NCBI RefSeq assembly: GCF_018614615.1
Contig: NZ_JAGGOK010000075.1
Coordinates: forward strand, 1 to 63,346
Direction of reading: 5' to 3'
Length of the DNA stretch: 63,346 nucleotides
Source: Streptomyces sp. ISL-100
GTDB taxonomy: Bacteria; Actinomycetota; Actinomycetes; Streptomycetales; Streptomycetaceae
Made by a program: the position numbers and the translations under genes. The notes beneath the pieces were generated by a model that saw only the letters and a list, made by a program, of their open reading frames with translations, did not search any database and was not told where the DNA came from. Shown piece by piece: positions 41,335 to 49,493 of the stretch (position 1 is the first letter of the stretch; each line of letters starts with the position of its first letter).

Positions 41335-44300
41335 TCAGAAGATGGTGTCGCCAATGGTGAAGAGGCCGCCGTCGTCGAAGCCTTGGGCGGCGATAGGCTG
41401 CGCGCCACGCTCGGCTCGGGCATTGGCGGAGGCGGGCGGCATGTCGGGGTGCTGCTTCGGCTTCTTGTGCTTGCCGAGGAAGACCTCGTCCGCGTACGCC
41501 TGGTGGTTCAGCTGGCGAAGGCGGTCGATGATCTCGGTGCGTGCGAGCAGACCGATGGTGTAGCGAGTGCCCTGGTCGGTCTCGTGGAAGCCGTGATCGA
41601 GCGGGAAGCTGAGGTGGGTGGGACCGGCCGGGGGTGTCTGGCCAGTCGGATCGAGGAGATCATGCCAGCCGTAGGCGGCGACGGTAGAGCGGTCGATCTC
41701 CTCGTGGATGGCGCGGAGTTCAGCGATGTCGGGATCATCGCATTTGTGGTCGTGGACGAGGTTGTAGGTGGCGGTCAGGCCGATATTGCGACGGAGCATC
41801 AGCTCGCGACGAAAGTCGTCGAGTCGAACGCCTGTCGAGCGGAGGTCATCCGTCATCGGCGGACGGATCAGCGTCTCGAAGACGTCGGACGGGCTGTAGT
41901 TAAGGTCGGCCTTCATCGTTGAGCTGCGATCGAGCGCCCACCAGTAGTGAGGAGCGCTGCTGAGAAATGCAAGTAGGGCGAAGTCGTTCGAAGCGAACAC
42001 GGCAAGCTTGTGGGAGAATACCGACCCGGTTGGAACTCTTGCTGGCATCACGACTTTACTCACCAGGGCCATGGTGATGCAGTTTTGAAGTGGGGAAATC
42101 GCTTTGCGCATTCCGGGCGCCAGCTTCTCGTACTGCCACCATTTTTCGCGCACGGATTTTTTATCGTCTTTAAGGGTATCGCGATGCGGCTTCACGAGCA
42201 TGCGAACTCTTTCGAGTGCTGCAGGGAATCGTTCCGCTTCATGGAGAGGCCAGTTGTGGAAGTCAACGATCTTCCGGCTGGCTTGTAGGGTCGGGCTGTT
42301 GTTGAGGTCGTGACCGTTAAGGTAGTCGAACAGGACGGCAGATGACTCCGGCGATTCGTTTAGAATCCGCATCGCTTCGTCTTCACTCATCGCAAACCCG
42401 ATCCCGTTTACGAAGTTCCCGATGAAGGCTACCCCGCTGCTTCCCTTTAGCGCCTCGGCCCACGAGGCCATTCTTGTGGCCGGGTTGAGTGAGGTCGAGA
42501 TGCCCAGCGGGACTACTACGTCACCGATCACACGCTCGGCCGCTGTCGATACTTTGCGTCGAGTCGTCCATACTGCGCAATATTCCAATACTGCCGAACT
42601 GGACGGCCATGGCTTACTCTTGACCGCCCGTCGAATTTCTGCACCCTGGCTGACCAGTTGATCCAATCCTACTTCTCTAGTGTCGCCTTGTGCCAGGGTG
42701 TTGGTGGCAATAAGTCCGCTTTGCCCGTCAGGGTTAAGTAGTGCGTGTGCTTGGAGTTCGAAATAAGCAACCAAGTCTGCATTTCCGCGCTTTCCGTTGG
42801 CAAGGTAGTCGACCAAGAATTCGCGGTATGCTTCCCCCATTGCTGCTGTGATCTTCTTGCCGCCCAGGAACGGCGGGTTCCCCACCACCGCGTCAAATCC
42901 GCCCCGGTCCACGAACACTTCCGGGAACACCAACGGCCAGTGCACCGGCTCCCGTTCGAGCCCGCCCTCCGGGAGCTCGCTCGCCAGCCATTCCCGCGCC
43001 TTCTCCTGCGCGGCCTCCACGAACTCCCCGAGCCCGCTCCCCTCGCCCGCGCCCTCCGCCCCCAGCTCGGCTGCGACCTCCGCCGCCGTCGGAAAGAGGT
43101 CCCGCAGTCGCTCCCCACCCTCGTACCACTCGGTCCGTCCCGAGGCGCAGGTCGCGAGTGCCGCGCCCGACAGCAGGTCGCCGATCAGCCGCAGTCGGGC
43201 CGTGTGCCGCACGACCTCGCCCAGCAGCTTCCGCTTTTCGCTGAGGGCCTTGATCCCGTCGCCCGCGATCTCGATGATGGCCTTGCGTTCGCGGGCGACA
43301 GCTTTGACACGTTGTTCCGCGTCGGCCATCGAGGCGATCAGGTCGCCCTTGCCCACGTCGAGATGGACCGCCTTCAACTGCTCCAGGCTCGTCACCCCGA
43401 GCAGCGAGTCCCCCGCGATCAGGCGGTCGTCGAGGAAGGTGAACGGCCGGGTGGGGTCCATGGAGACCAGCCACAGCGACAGCTTGGCCATCTCGACGGC
43501 CATTGGGTTGATGTCCACCCCGTACAGGCAGTGCTCGATGATCTGGCGGCGGGCCTCGATGACGATCGGGTCGGACTCGGCGTCCACGGCCGTGCGTGCG
43601 TCGACCTGGCGGCCGGCCCGGTAGCGGATCGCGGCCTCGTACCGTTCGTGGTTCTCGTCCCGCTCCCACGCCTCGATGAGGCGGTCCGCGAGGTAGCGGC
43701 AGGCGGCGACGAGGAAGGCCGCCGAGCCCATCGCGATGTCGGCGACCTTCAACTCAAGGATTCGGCCGTGGGACTTGGGGCGCCATTCGCTGCGTTCGGC
43801 GGTCTGGAGCGGGCCCAGCTCGTAGACCAGGGGCTCCAGGGCGTGCTTCACGACGTTCTCGGCGAGCGAGCGCGGCGTGTAGTGGGTGCCGGTGTTCTTG
43901 CGGAGCGCGGACTCCGTCACGTACAGGCGTCCGGCCGGGATGACCAGGGGCAGCCCGCGCAGGTCCATGCGCAGCAGCCGGAAGAACGGCAGTAGGCGCT
44001 CAGTGAGCCCGCGGTCCTTGCAAGCGGCGAAGAGCTTGTGGTCGGCGGCCTCGCGCTCGGCGCCGGTCAGTGGGGCGAGCAGCTTCTCAATGGTCGGCGG
44101 CTTGCCGATACCGGGCTTCGGTTCCTTGTACGCCTCGCAGACCAGCCTGGCCAGTTTTTTCACGTCGCCGCGACTCTCGGAGGCCATCAACTCTAGCTCC
44201 CGCAGCGGAACTTCGTGTTCTCGGCCGACTGGGCCGATCAGGCCCACGACCTCCTCCGTCGCGCGCTCACCACCGTAGGAGAGGAGGCCCTCGTATACGT

Positions 44301-45648
44301 AACCGATCTGCTCGACGCTCAGCGCGCGGAAGCTCAGCGTGCGGCTCTCGCGCTTGTTGCCCTTACCGACCTGGACCTCCTGGACGGCCTGGAGCATGTG
44401 CAGGACGGTGAGGTCGTCGATGGGCAGTGGGGCAGTGTCGGATTCGAGCCAGGGGTAAGTGGTGGGGTCGAAGATCGAGCCGTCGTAGGCGGGGAGCGAC
44501 AGTTCGGGGTGGTCGACGCCGCCGTGCACGGCGTGGAACAGCGCGATCAGCCGGTGCCAGGCGGAGGTGGTGTGCTCCAGCGAGCCCTTGCCTTCGGCGT
44601 CCGACCGGGACTTGAGCTCGGTGCGCAGGAAGCGGGCCGAGTAGGCGTGGGCGTAGACCTCGTTGTCGGCGGGGAGCAGTCCGCACTCCTCGGCGAAGAG
44701 GAGGAAGACGACGCGCATCATGACGGCGACCGAGCCGCGGTAGACCTCGCTGGCGCTGACGCCGTCGGCGTACAGGCCGGGCGCGCCCCGATTCATGGCG
44801 CGGGCGTCCGCGCGGCCGATGGCGTCGACGAGGAGTTCGACGGCCTGGCGGACCTGGACGCCGAGCGCGTTGGTGACTTCCTCACCCGCCTCCAGGCTTT
44901 CGCGGAGCAGGCCGGGAAGGGTCTCGGCCTCGGCGTACTGGAAGAAGCGGGAGCGGCGCAGGAGCGAGACCCAGGCGCGTACGACATTGCGGTCGGCGGA
45001 GTCGTTCCAGGTGACGGAGTCGAAGACGGCGGTGGTGGTGACGCCGCCGACCGGGGCCCAGACCAGGCACCACCAGCGGCCGTCGGTGGCCAGGCCGAGC
45101 GGGACGCCGTGGTGGCGGCACAGGCGGGCGAGCCGGTCGGCAGGGGTTGCCGACCAGGCACCGCCGCCCGCGCCGCTGTCGCGGACGGTGGGCACGGTGC
45201 CGGCGGGCAGGACCATGCCGAGCAGGCGTACGTGCTTGGCCGCGGTCGCCGTGTCCGGCTCGGTGAGCGGGTCGGTGCCGGGGTCGGTGAGGCAGAAGTC
45301 GGCGCGCAGCGTCGCGTCGTGTTCGGGGACGTGGGCAGTGAAGCGGTCCAGGAGCCGCTCGGCCGCCTCATCCGTCTCGCCGGTCCGCAGCGTCAGCGCG
45401 TCGCCCCATTCGAGGAGGTCGCGCAGGAGGTGGGCGATCCAGGCGCCCTGGCCTGCCACGGGGTCGGACTGCCAGTCGGCGTGGTGGGCGCGCAGGCGGT
45501 CGAACTGGGCGCGCTCGGGGGTATCAGGTGATGCGCTTCTTGCGTAGGGCGGCGAAGTCGGCCAGGAGGGTGTGGATCTCGCGTTCGCGGTCGGTGTACT
45601 CGACCTCCAGCTCCTCGGTGCGCCGGGTACGGAACTGAGGGGTGCCAT
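41335..45648 (-). CDS. drmMI: DISARM adenine-specific DNA methyltransferase DrmMI (altered N-terminus)
   Basis: A very large (up to 1437 aa) PglX/MmeI-like N6-adenine DNA methylase that marks host DNA so DISARM spares it. Motif I is VADIAMGSAAFLVAACRYLA (about 640), the catalytic motif IV VVGNPPFLGGKK (about 921), followed by a target-recognition region and a C-terminal helical part. An N-terminal helical domain contains FEEC-like VVFLLFAEECGLLPADNEVY. The recognisable N-terminus (FDRLRAHHADWQSDPVAGQG) begins about 40 codons after the first ATG; the earlier codons overlap the end of drmD in another frame and look non-native, so the true start is uncertain. The DNA for about residues 930-1240 is much richer in A+T. 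Confidence 0.88.
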   Translation of the reverse strand: MAPLSSVPGAPRSWRSSTPTANARSTPSWPTSPPYARSASPDTPERAQFDRLRAHHADWQSDPVAGQGAWIAHLLRDLLEWGDALTLRTGETDEAAERLLDRFTAHVPEHDATLRADFCLTDPGTDPLTEPDTATAAKHVRLLGMVLPAGTVPTVRDSGAGGGAWSATPADRLARLCRHHGVPLGLATDGRWWCLVWAPVGGVTTTAVFDSVTWNDSADRNVVRAWVSLLRRSRFFQYAEAETLPGLLRESLEAGEEVTNALGVQVRQAVELLVDAIGRADARAMNRGAPGLYADGVSASEVYRGSVAVMMRVVFLLFAEECGLLPADNEVYAHAYSARFLRTELKSRSDAEGKGSLEHTTSAWHRLIALFHAVHGGVDHPELSLPAYDGSIFDPTTYPWLESDTAPLPIDDLTVLHMLQAVQEVQVGKGNKRESRTLSFRALSVEQIGYVYEGLLSYGGERATEEVVGLIGPVGREHEVPLRELELMASESRGDVKKLARLVCEAYKEPKPGIGKPPTIEKLLAPLTGAEREAADHKLFAACKDRGLTERLLPFFRLLRMDLRGLPLVIPAGRLYVTESALRKNTGTHYTPRSLAENVVKHALEPLVYELGPLQTAERSEWRPKSHGRILELKVADIAMGSAAFLVAACRYLADRLIEAWERDENHERYEAAIRYRAGRQVDARTAVDAESDPIVIEARRQIIEHCLYGVDINPMAVEMAKLSLWLVSMDPTRPFTFLDDRLIAGDSLLGVTSLEQLKAVHLDVGKGDLIASMADAEQRVKAVARERKAIIEIAGDGIKALSEKRKLLGEVVRHTARLRLIGDLLSGAALATCASGRTEWYEGGERLRDLFPTAAEVAAELGAEGAGEGSGLGEFVEAAQEKAREWLASELPEGGLEREPVHWPLVFPEVFVDRGGFDAVVGNPPFLGGKKITAAMGEAYREFLVDYLANGKRGNADLVAYFELQAHALLNPDGQSGLIATNTLAQGDTREVGLDQLVSQGAEIRRAVKSKPWPSSSAVLEYCAVWTTRRKVSTAAERVIGDVVVPLGISTSLNPATRMASWAEALKGSSGVAFIGNFVNGIGFAMSEDEAMRILNESPESSAVLFDYLNGHDLNNSPTLQASRKIVDFHNWPLHEAERFPAALERVRMLVKPHRDTLKDDKKSVREKWWQYEKLAPGMRKAISPLQNCITMALVSKVVMPARVPTGSVFSHKLAVFASNDFALLAFLSSAPHYWWALDRSSTMKADLNYSPSDVFETLIRPPMTDDLRSTGVRLDDFRRELMLRRNIGLTATYNLVHDHKCDDPDIAELRAIHEEIDRSTVAAYGWHDLLDPTGQTPPAGPTHLSFPLDHGFHETDQGTRYTIGLLARTEIIDRLRQLNHQAYADEVFLGKHKKPKQHPDMPPASANARAERGAQPIAAQGFDDGGLFTIGDTIF

Positions 45649-46729
45649 CGGGCCGGGTGACCCTGGACTTCAGCCGGCGCACGACCGTCTCGTCCCGGGC
45701 CGCCTTGTCCGGCTCGACACCGCGGACAAACTTCTGGTTGTCGATGAGTTCGAGGAGCGCGGTGTACGACTCGGGGTATCCGTTGTGCGGGGTGGCGGAG
45801 AGGAAGAGCCGGTGCTCGAAGTGGGGCGCGAGGCGGCGGATCAGCTTGGTCTGCTGGGAGTCGACGGCGTACACCTGCTTGGGGGCGGCGGGGGCCACAT
45901 GGTGGGCCTCGTCGAGGACCAGCAGGTCGAAGAAGCGGCGGTCCGGGCCCGTACCGGCGTTGTCGTCCGGGGAGTCGGGCGGCAGTACCTCGTCGAGCAG
46001 ACGCTGGGCCTTCGGGCGGCGCAGCCAGGGCAGCGAGACGATGGTCAGCGGGTGGATGCGGAACGGGTTGGCGGCCGTGCCGTGCGTACGGCGGAGCGTG
46101 GCGCAGTGCTGGGAGTCGACGATGGTGAAGTCCAGGCCGAACTTCTCAGCCATCTCGTCGCGCCACTTCAGGGTCAGACCGGCGGGGCAGACCACCATGA
46201 CGCGGCGGGCCCGTCCCCGCAGGAGAAGCTCCTGGACGACCAGGCCGGCCTCGATGGTCTTGCCGAGACCGACGTCGTCGGCGAGCAAGAGGTTCACACG
46301 CGGGGCGCCGACGGCACGGGAGACCGGCTCCAGCTGGTAGGGCTCCACGGCGACGCCGGAGCGGAACGGCGCCTGGAGGTTCTTCGCGTCGGCCGAGGCG
46401 ACCGCCGACCAGCGCACCGCGTCGAGGAAGGCGGCGAGCCGGGACGGTGGGTCGAAGCGGCCGGTGGAGGCGTCGGGGAGGGAGCCGGCAGGGAGGATGC
46501 GGCGGCCCGGCTCGACCTCCCAGATCACCGAGAGGGTGTCGCCGAAGCGGCCGTCGGCGACGGACTGGAGATGCACGAGGGTGGCGGGGGCGCGGTCCCC
46601 GGAGGCCGGGGAGGGATCGACGCTCACGACGGCCCAGCTCTGGCCGCGGACCTCGACGAGAGCGCCGGGCTCGGGAAGCGCCGAGGTGGAGGCGATGGTG
46701 CGGCGGGGTGTGGGTGCGGTCTGCGTCAT
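45524..46729 (-). CDS. drmD: DISARM SNF2-like helicase DrmD, truncated to its first lobe
   Basis: 401 aa of a SNF2-type ATPase. An N-terminal domain (PGALVEVRGQSWAVVSVDPS) is followed by motif I LLADDVGLGKTIEAGLVVQE (about 147-166), motif Ia VMVVCPAGLTLKW, motif II LLVLDEAHHV (about 270) and motif III LFLSATPHNG. The frame stops at TGA 45526-45524 just after FAALRKKRIT. The whole second RecA lobe with motifs IV-VI and the C-terminal domain are absent, whereas DrmD is normally around 1000 aa. ATG complement 46729 matches the conserved start. The stop lies where the drmMI N-terminal homology begins, so a deletion fused the two genes. Translocation by this product is not expected. Confidence 0.85.
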   Translation of the reverse strand: MTQTAPTPRRTIASTSALPEPGALVEVRGQSWAVVSVDPSPASGDRAPATLVHLQSVADGRFGDTLSVIWEVEPGRRILPAGSLPDASTGRFDPPSRLAAFLDAVRWSAVASADAKNLQAPFRSGVAVEPYQLEPVSRAVGAPRVNLLLADDVGLGKTIEAGLVVQELLLRGRARRVMVVCPAGLTLKWRDEMAEKFGLDFTIVDSQHCATLRRTHGTAANPFRIHPLTIVSLPWLRRPKAQRLLDEVLPPDSPDDNAGTGPDRRFFDLLVLDEAHHVAPAAPKQVYAVDSQQTKLIRRLAPHFEHRLFLSATPHNGYPESYTALLELIDNQKFVRGVEPDKAARDETVVRRLKSRVTRPDGTPQFRTRRTEELEVEYTDREREIHTLLADFAALRKKRIT

Positions 46730-46822
46730 CGGTGGGTGGCCTTCTTCGGAACCTCGGCGTAGGACGTCGAGCCTACGCAATGCGGTGAAAGCGGACGTAA
46801 GGGGGCGGGGGGCGGGGAGGGC

Positions 46823-48259
46823 TCAGGCGGGTGGCTGGTGCGTGCGCTGCGCGGCGAGCTGGAGCCGGGCCAGGCGAGCGATCAGGCCGTCAAGGTCGGT
46901 GATCTTGGGATCGTCCGGACGGCGAGATTGGAGATCGGCCCGGAGGAGAACAGCGGCCTCCACGGCTTCGGAGTACCGCCCGCACTGCCCCAGCGCCGAT
47001 ACCAGATTGAGACGGACGCTCAGCACGCCGTCGTCGACCGGCCCGTAGAGCTCCACCAGGCGGGAGGCGAGTGAGCTGTACAGGGTCCGGGCCTGGTTCG
47101 CCTGGCCGAGCTTGAGCAGGCACGCTCCGATGGCCTTCTGGTAGAAGACGGCCAAGTGTTCCGGCGCGTGCGGATCCTCGGCGAGCTCTTCGGCGAGGTC
47201 GCGGTAGCCGGCGTACGCCCGTACGTAGTCCTCTGCTTCGTAGTACGACCTGCATCGTTCGAGGTCCTCAGCCACGTGGTACGGACTGTCCCGTTCGAGG
47301 TTTCGCCGTTCCGTCTCCCGCGCGTGCGGGTTCCGCTCGGCTGCCGTGGCACGTGTAGGAACCTCGTTCGCTGCCCGGACCGGCTGCCGGGGCAGTATCA
47401 CCGCCGCCGCGCTGGTGGCCGCCCCCGCCGCCCTCCGTAGATCGCGCACCGCGGCCACGACCTCCTCTGCCGACGGGCGCTCCGCTGGCTCCTTCGCCAG
47501 CATCCGCATCACCAGAGCGGCCAGCTCGGTCGGCGTCTCCGGACGCAGCTCGACGACCGGCGCGGGCTGTTCGTGCACATGCAGGTAGGCGACCACGAGG
47601 GGCGTGGCCGCGGTGAACGGCGGCCGACCGGTGAGGATCTCGTACAGGACGCAGCCCAGGGCGTAGATGTCGCTGCGATCGGTGGCGGGCTTCCCCAGAG
47701 CCTGCTCGGGCGAGATGAAGCCGGGCGTGCCGGGGACCCCGCCGGTGTGGGTCAGACGCGGCTCGGCCGGCGAAGGGGTGAGGGCGGCAGCGATTCCGAA
47801 GTCGAGGACCTTGACCCTGCCGGAGGGGGTGAGCATCAGGTTGGACGGCTTGAGATCGCGGTGGACGAGCCCGGAGCGGTGAGCGCGGACGAGTACAGCG
47901 GCGATCTGCCCCGCGATCGAGAGGGCCTGGTCGACGGGGCAACTGCCGTGCTCCCTGAGGAGCGCGGTGAGAGTCCGCCCCTCGACGAGCTCCATGACCA
48001 GATACAGCCTGCCGTCGGGGAGTTTGCCCACGTCGTGGATCTCGGGGACACCGGAGTGCTGCAGCCGGGCGGTGTAGCGGGCCTCGCGACGGAAGCGTTC
48101 CTCCAGGAGGGTGGGGGTGCTGTGCTGCCCGGTGGGGGCCAGGAATTTCAGTGCGATCTGCCGGTCGAGGCTGTGGTCATGGGCGGCCCACACCTCGCCC
48201 ATGCCGCCGCGGCCGAGCCGGCCGGTCAACTCGTAACGTCCCAGAATTTTCTCGTCCAT
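46823..48259 (-). CDS. Hanks-type Ser/Thr protein kinase with C-terminal helical repeats (kinase 1)
   Basis: A 478-aa soluble kinase. The kinase domain (about 8-270) has LGRGGMGEVW, the Lys in QIALKFLA, HRDLKPSNLM, LDFGIA and GTPGFISPEQ, all intact. After an Ala/Pro and charged linker comes a TPR-like domain (about 360-470: AEDYVRAYAGYRDLAEELAE, FYQKAIGACLLKLGQANQAR). There is no transmembrane segment or PASTA domain, unlike cell-wall kinases. The ATG at complement 48259 gives the usual kinase start; an earlier GTG adds low-complexity residues. It is 120 bp after kinase 2 in the same direction. Confidence 0.88.
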   Translation of the reverse strand: MDEKILGRYELTGRLGRGGMGEVWAAHDHSLDRQIALKFLAPTGQHSTPTLLEERFRREARYTARLQHSGVPEIHDVGKLPDGRLYLVMELVEGRTLTALLREHGSCPVDQALSIAGQIAAVLVRAHRSGLVHRDLKPSNLMLTPSGRVKVLDFGIAAALTPSPAEPRLTHTGGVPGTPGFISPEQALGKPATDRSDIYALGCVLYEILTGRPPFTAATPLVVAYLHVHEQPAPVVELRPETPTELAALVMRMLAKEPAERPSAEEVVAAVRDLRRAAGAATSAAAVILPRQPVRAANEVPTRATAAERNPHARETERRNLERDSPYHVAEDLERCRSYYEAEDYVRAYAGYRDLAEELAEDPHAPEHLAVFYQKAIGACLLKLGQANQARTLYSSLASRLVELYGPVDDGVLSVRLNLVSALGQCGRYSEAVEAAVLLRADLQSRRPDDPKITDLDGLIARLARLQLAAQRTHQPPA

Positions 48260-48379
48260 GCCCCGTCCCCGCGTCCCCTGTATTCGGTGCGACCGGGCCC
48301 CGGCCGCCCCCTGCGTACTCTCGGCGACCCCGCGCCCTCGCAGCCCCTGTTCCGGCATCCTGCCATTCTGCCCTCGCCG

Positions 48380-49321
48380 TCATACGAGGTACGGCCCCTG
48401 GGGCAGTGCGAACGGACGCCGGGGATCCTCGGTGCCGTAGGCGTCGAGCGCCTGCGCGGCGCCGCACCGGGACTCGGGAAGATAGGGGCCGAGGGCGGCG
48501 TACACCTCGCGGGCCGATGCCGGCCGGTCCTTGCGATCAGCGGCAAGGAGCGCGTCGATCAGGTTCTGGAGGCTGGGTGGGACTGCGACCCCAAGCGTGG
48601 CGAGCGGAGGCGGAGGACCGGCCAGACGGCCTCGGAGCTGGACGACGGGAGGCTCCGTACCGAAGGGCGTCGAGCCCGCCAGCATGTGATGGAGCAGACA
48701 GCCGACGCTGTACAGGTCGCTGCGGGCGTCGAGACTCCCGGAGCCCGTGAGCAGCTCCGGGGAGGCATAGCGAAAGTTGCCCGGCGACTCCCCGCTCGCG
48801 GTGAGGCGGGCTCCTTGCTCCGTCATGTGCTTCACCAGGCCGAAGTCGAGGATCTTCACCACCCCGTCGCGCCGCACCATGACGTTCTCCGGCTTCAGGT
48901 CGCGGTGCACCAGACCGGCCGTGTGCGCGGCCGAAAGCCCCGAACAGATCTGGGCGGCGACTGCGGCCGCCGACTCCGTGTCGAGACGCTCCCGCTCGTC
49001 GAGGACGATGCCCAGGGTTGCGCCGTCGATCAACTGCATCACCAGCCAGCACAGTTCGCTGGTGATGTCGGCGTCGTACACCGTGGCGACATTGACGTGG
49101 TCGAGCGCTGCTGCGGCCTTCGCCTCGCGCTCGAACCGGAGCTTGAGCCGCGAGCGGTCGGCGGGATCGTCGAGCACTGCGGAGGCGAGGGTCTTCACCG
49201 CCACCGGGCGCAGTAGATGCTCGTCGATGCCGCGCCAGACCTGGCCCATGGAGCCATGACCCAGCGGCTTCTCAAGGCGGTAGCGCTCGCCGAAGACGGT
49301 TCCACGCCCGATGGGTTCCAT
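48380..49321 (-). CDS. Hanks-type Ser/Thr protein kinase, kinase domain only (kinase 2)
   Basis: A 313-aa kinase made almost only of the catalytic domain: LGHGSMGQVW, the Lys in PVAVKTLA, HRDLKPENVM, LDFGLVKHM and an activation segment ending GNFRYASPELL. The C-terminal tail is short and has no membrane anchor. AGGAGGA lies 8 nt before the ATG at complement 49321. It is divergent from the HTH-DNA methylase gene (172-bp shared region) and upstream of kinase 1, probably one transcript. Substrates are unknown; neighbouring defence proteins are candidates. Confidence 0.88.
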   Translation of the reverse strand: MEPIGRGTVFGERYRLEKPLGHGSMGQVWRGIDEHLLRPVAVKTLASAVLDDPADRSRLKLRFEREAKAAAALDHVNVATVYDADITSELCWLVMQLIDGATLGIVLDERERLDTESAAAVAAQICSGLSAAHTAGLVHRDLKPENVMVRRDGVVKILDFGLVKHMTEQGARLTASGESPGNFRYASPELLTGSGSLDARSDLYSVGCLLHHMLAGSTPFGTEPPVVQLRGRLAGPPPPLATLGVAVPPSLQNLIDALLAADRKDRPASAREVYAALGPYLPESRCGAAQALDAYGTEDPRRPFALPQGPYLV

Positions 49322-49493
49322 GATCGATCCTCCTGGGACGTCAGTGTAGAGGCGGCGCGGACAGGAGAAAGCTCGATCGACGAAACAGCTGTGAACTCTG
49401 TCAATGATTGGCTTTGTTAGGGGAGGCTGAGCTACGGTGATGGCGTCCCGTGCCGGGCCCGTCCGCACCTCGACCATCCGCTCGGAGAACCAC
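49322..49493. promoter_or_regulatory. Divergent promoter region kinase 2 / DNA methylase
   Basis: 172 bp between the divergent starts, so kinase and methylase promoters must both be here. The part 49370-49425 is relatively A+T-rich. No clear operator was found by eye; the methylase carries an N-terminal helix-turn-helix that could act here. Confidence 0.5.

Noticed and set aside
32726..46729. Class 2 DISARM
   Set aside because: Class 2 has drmE and a cytosine methylase (drmMII); here the methylase is an NPPF adenine type and a SNF2-type drmD remnant is present, which is class 1.
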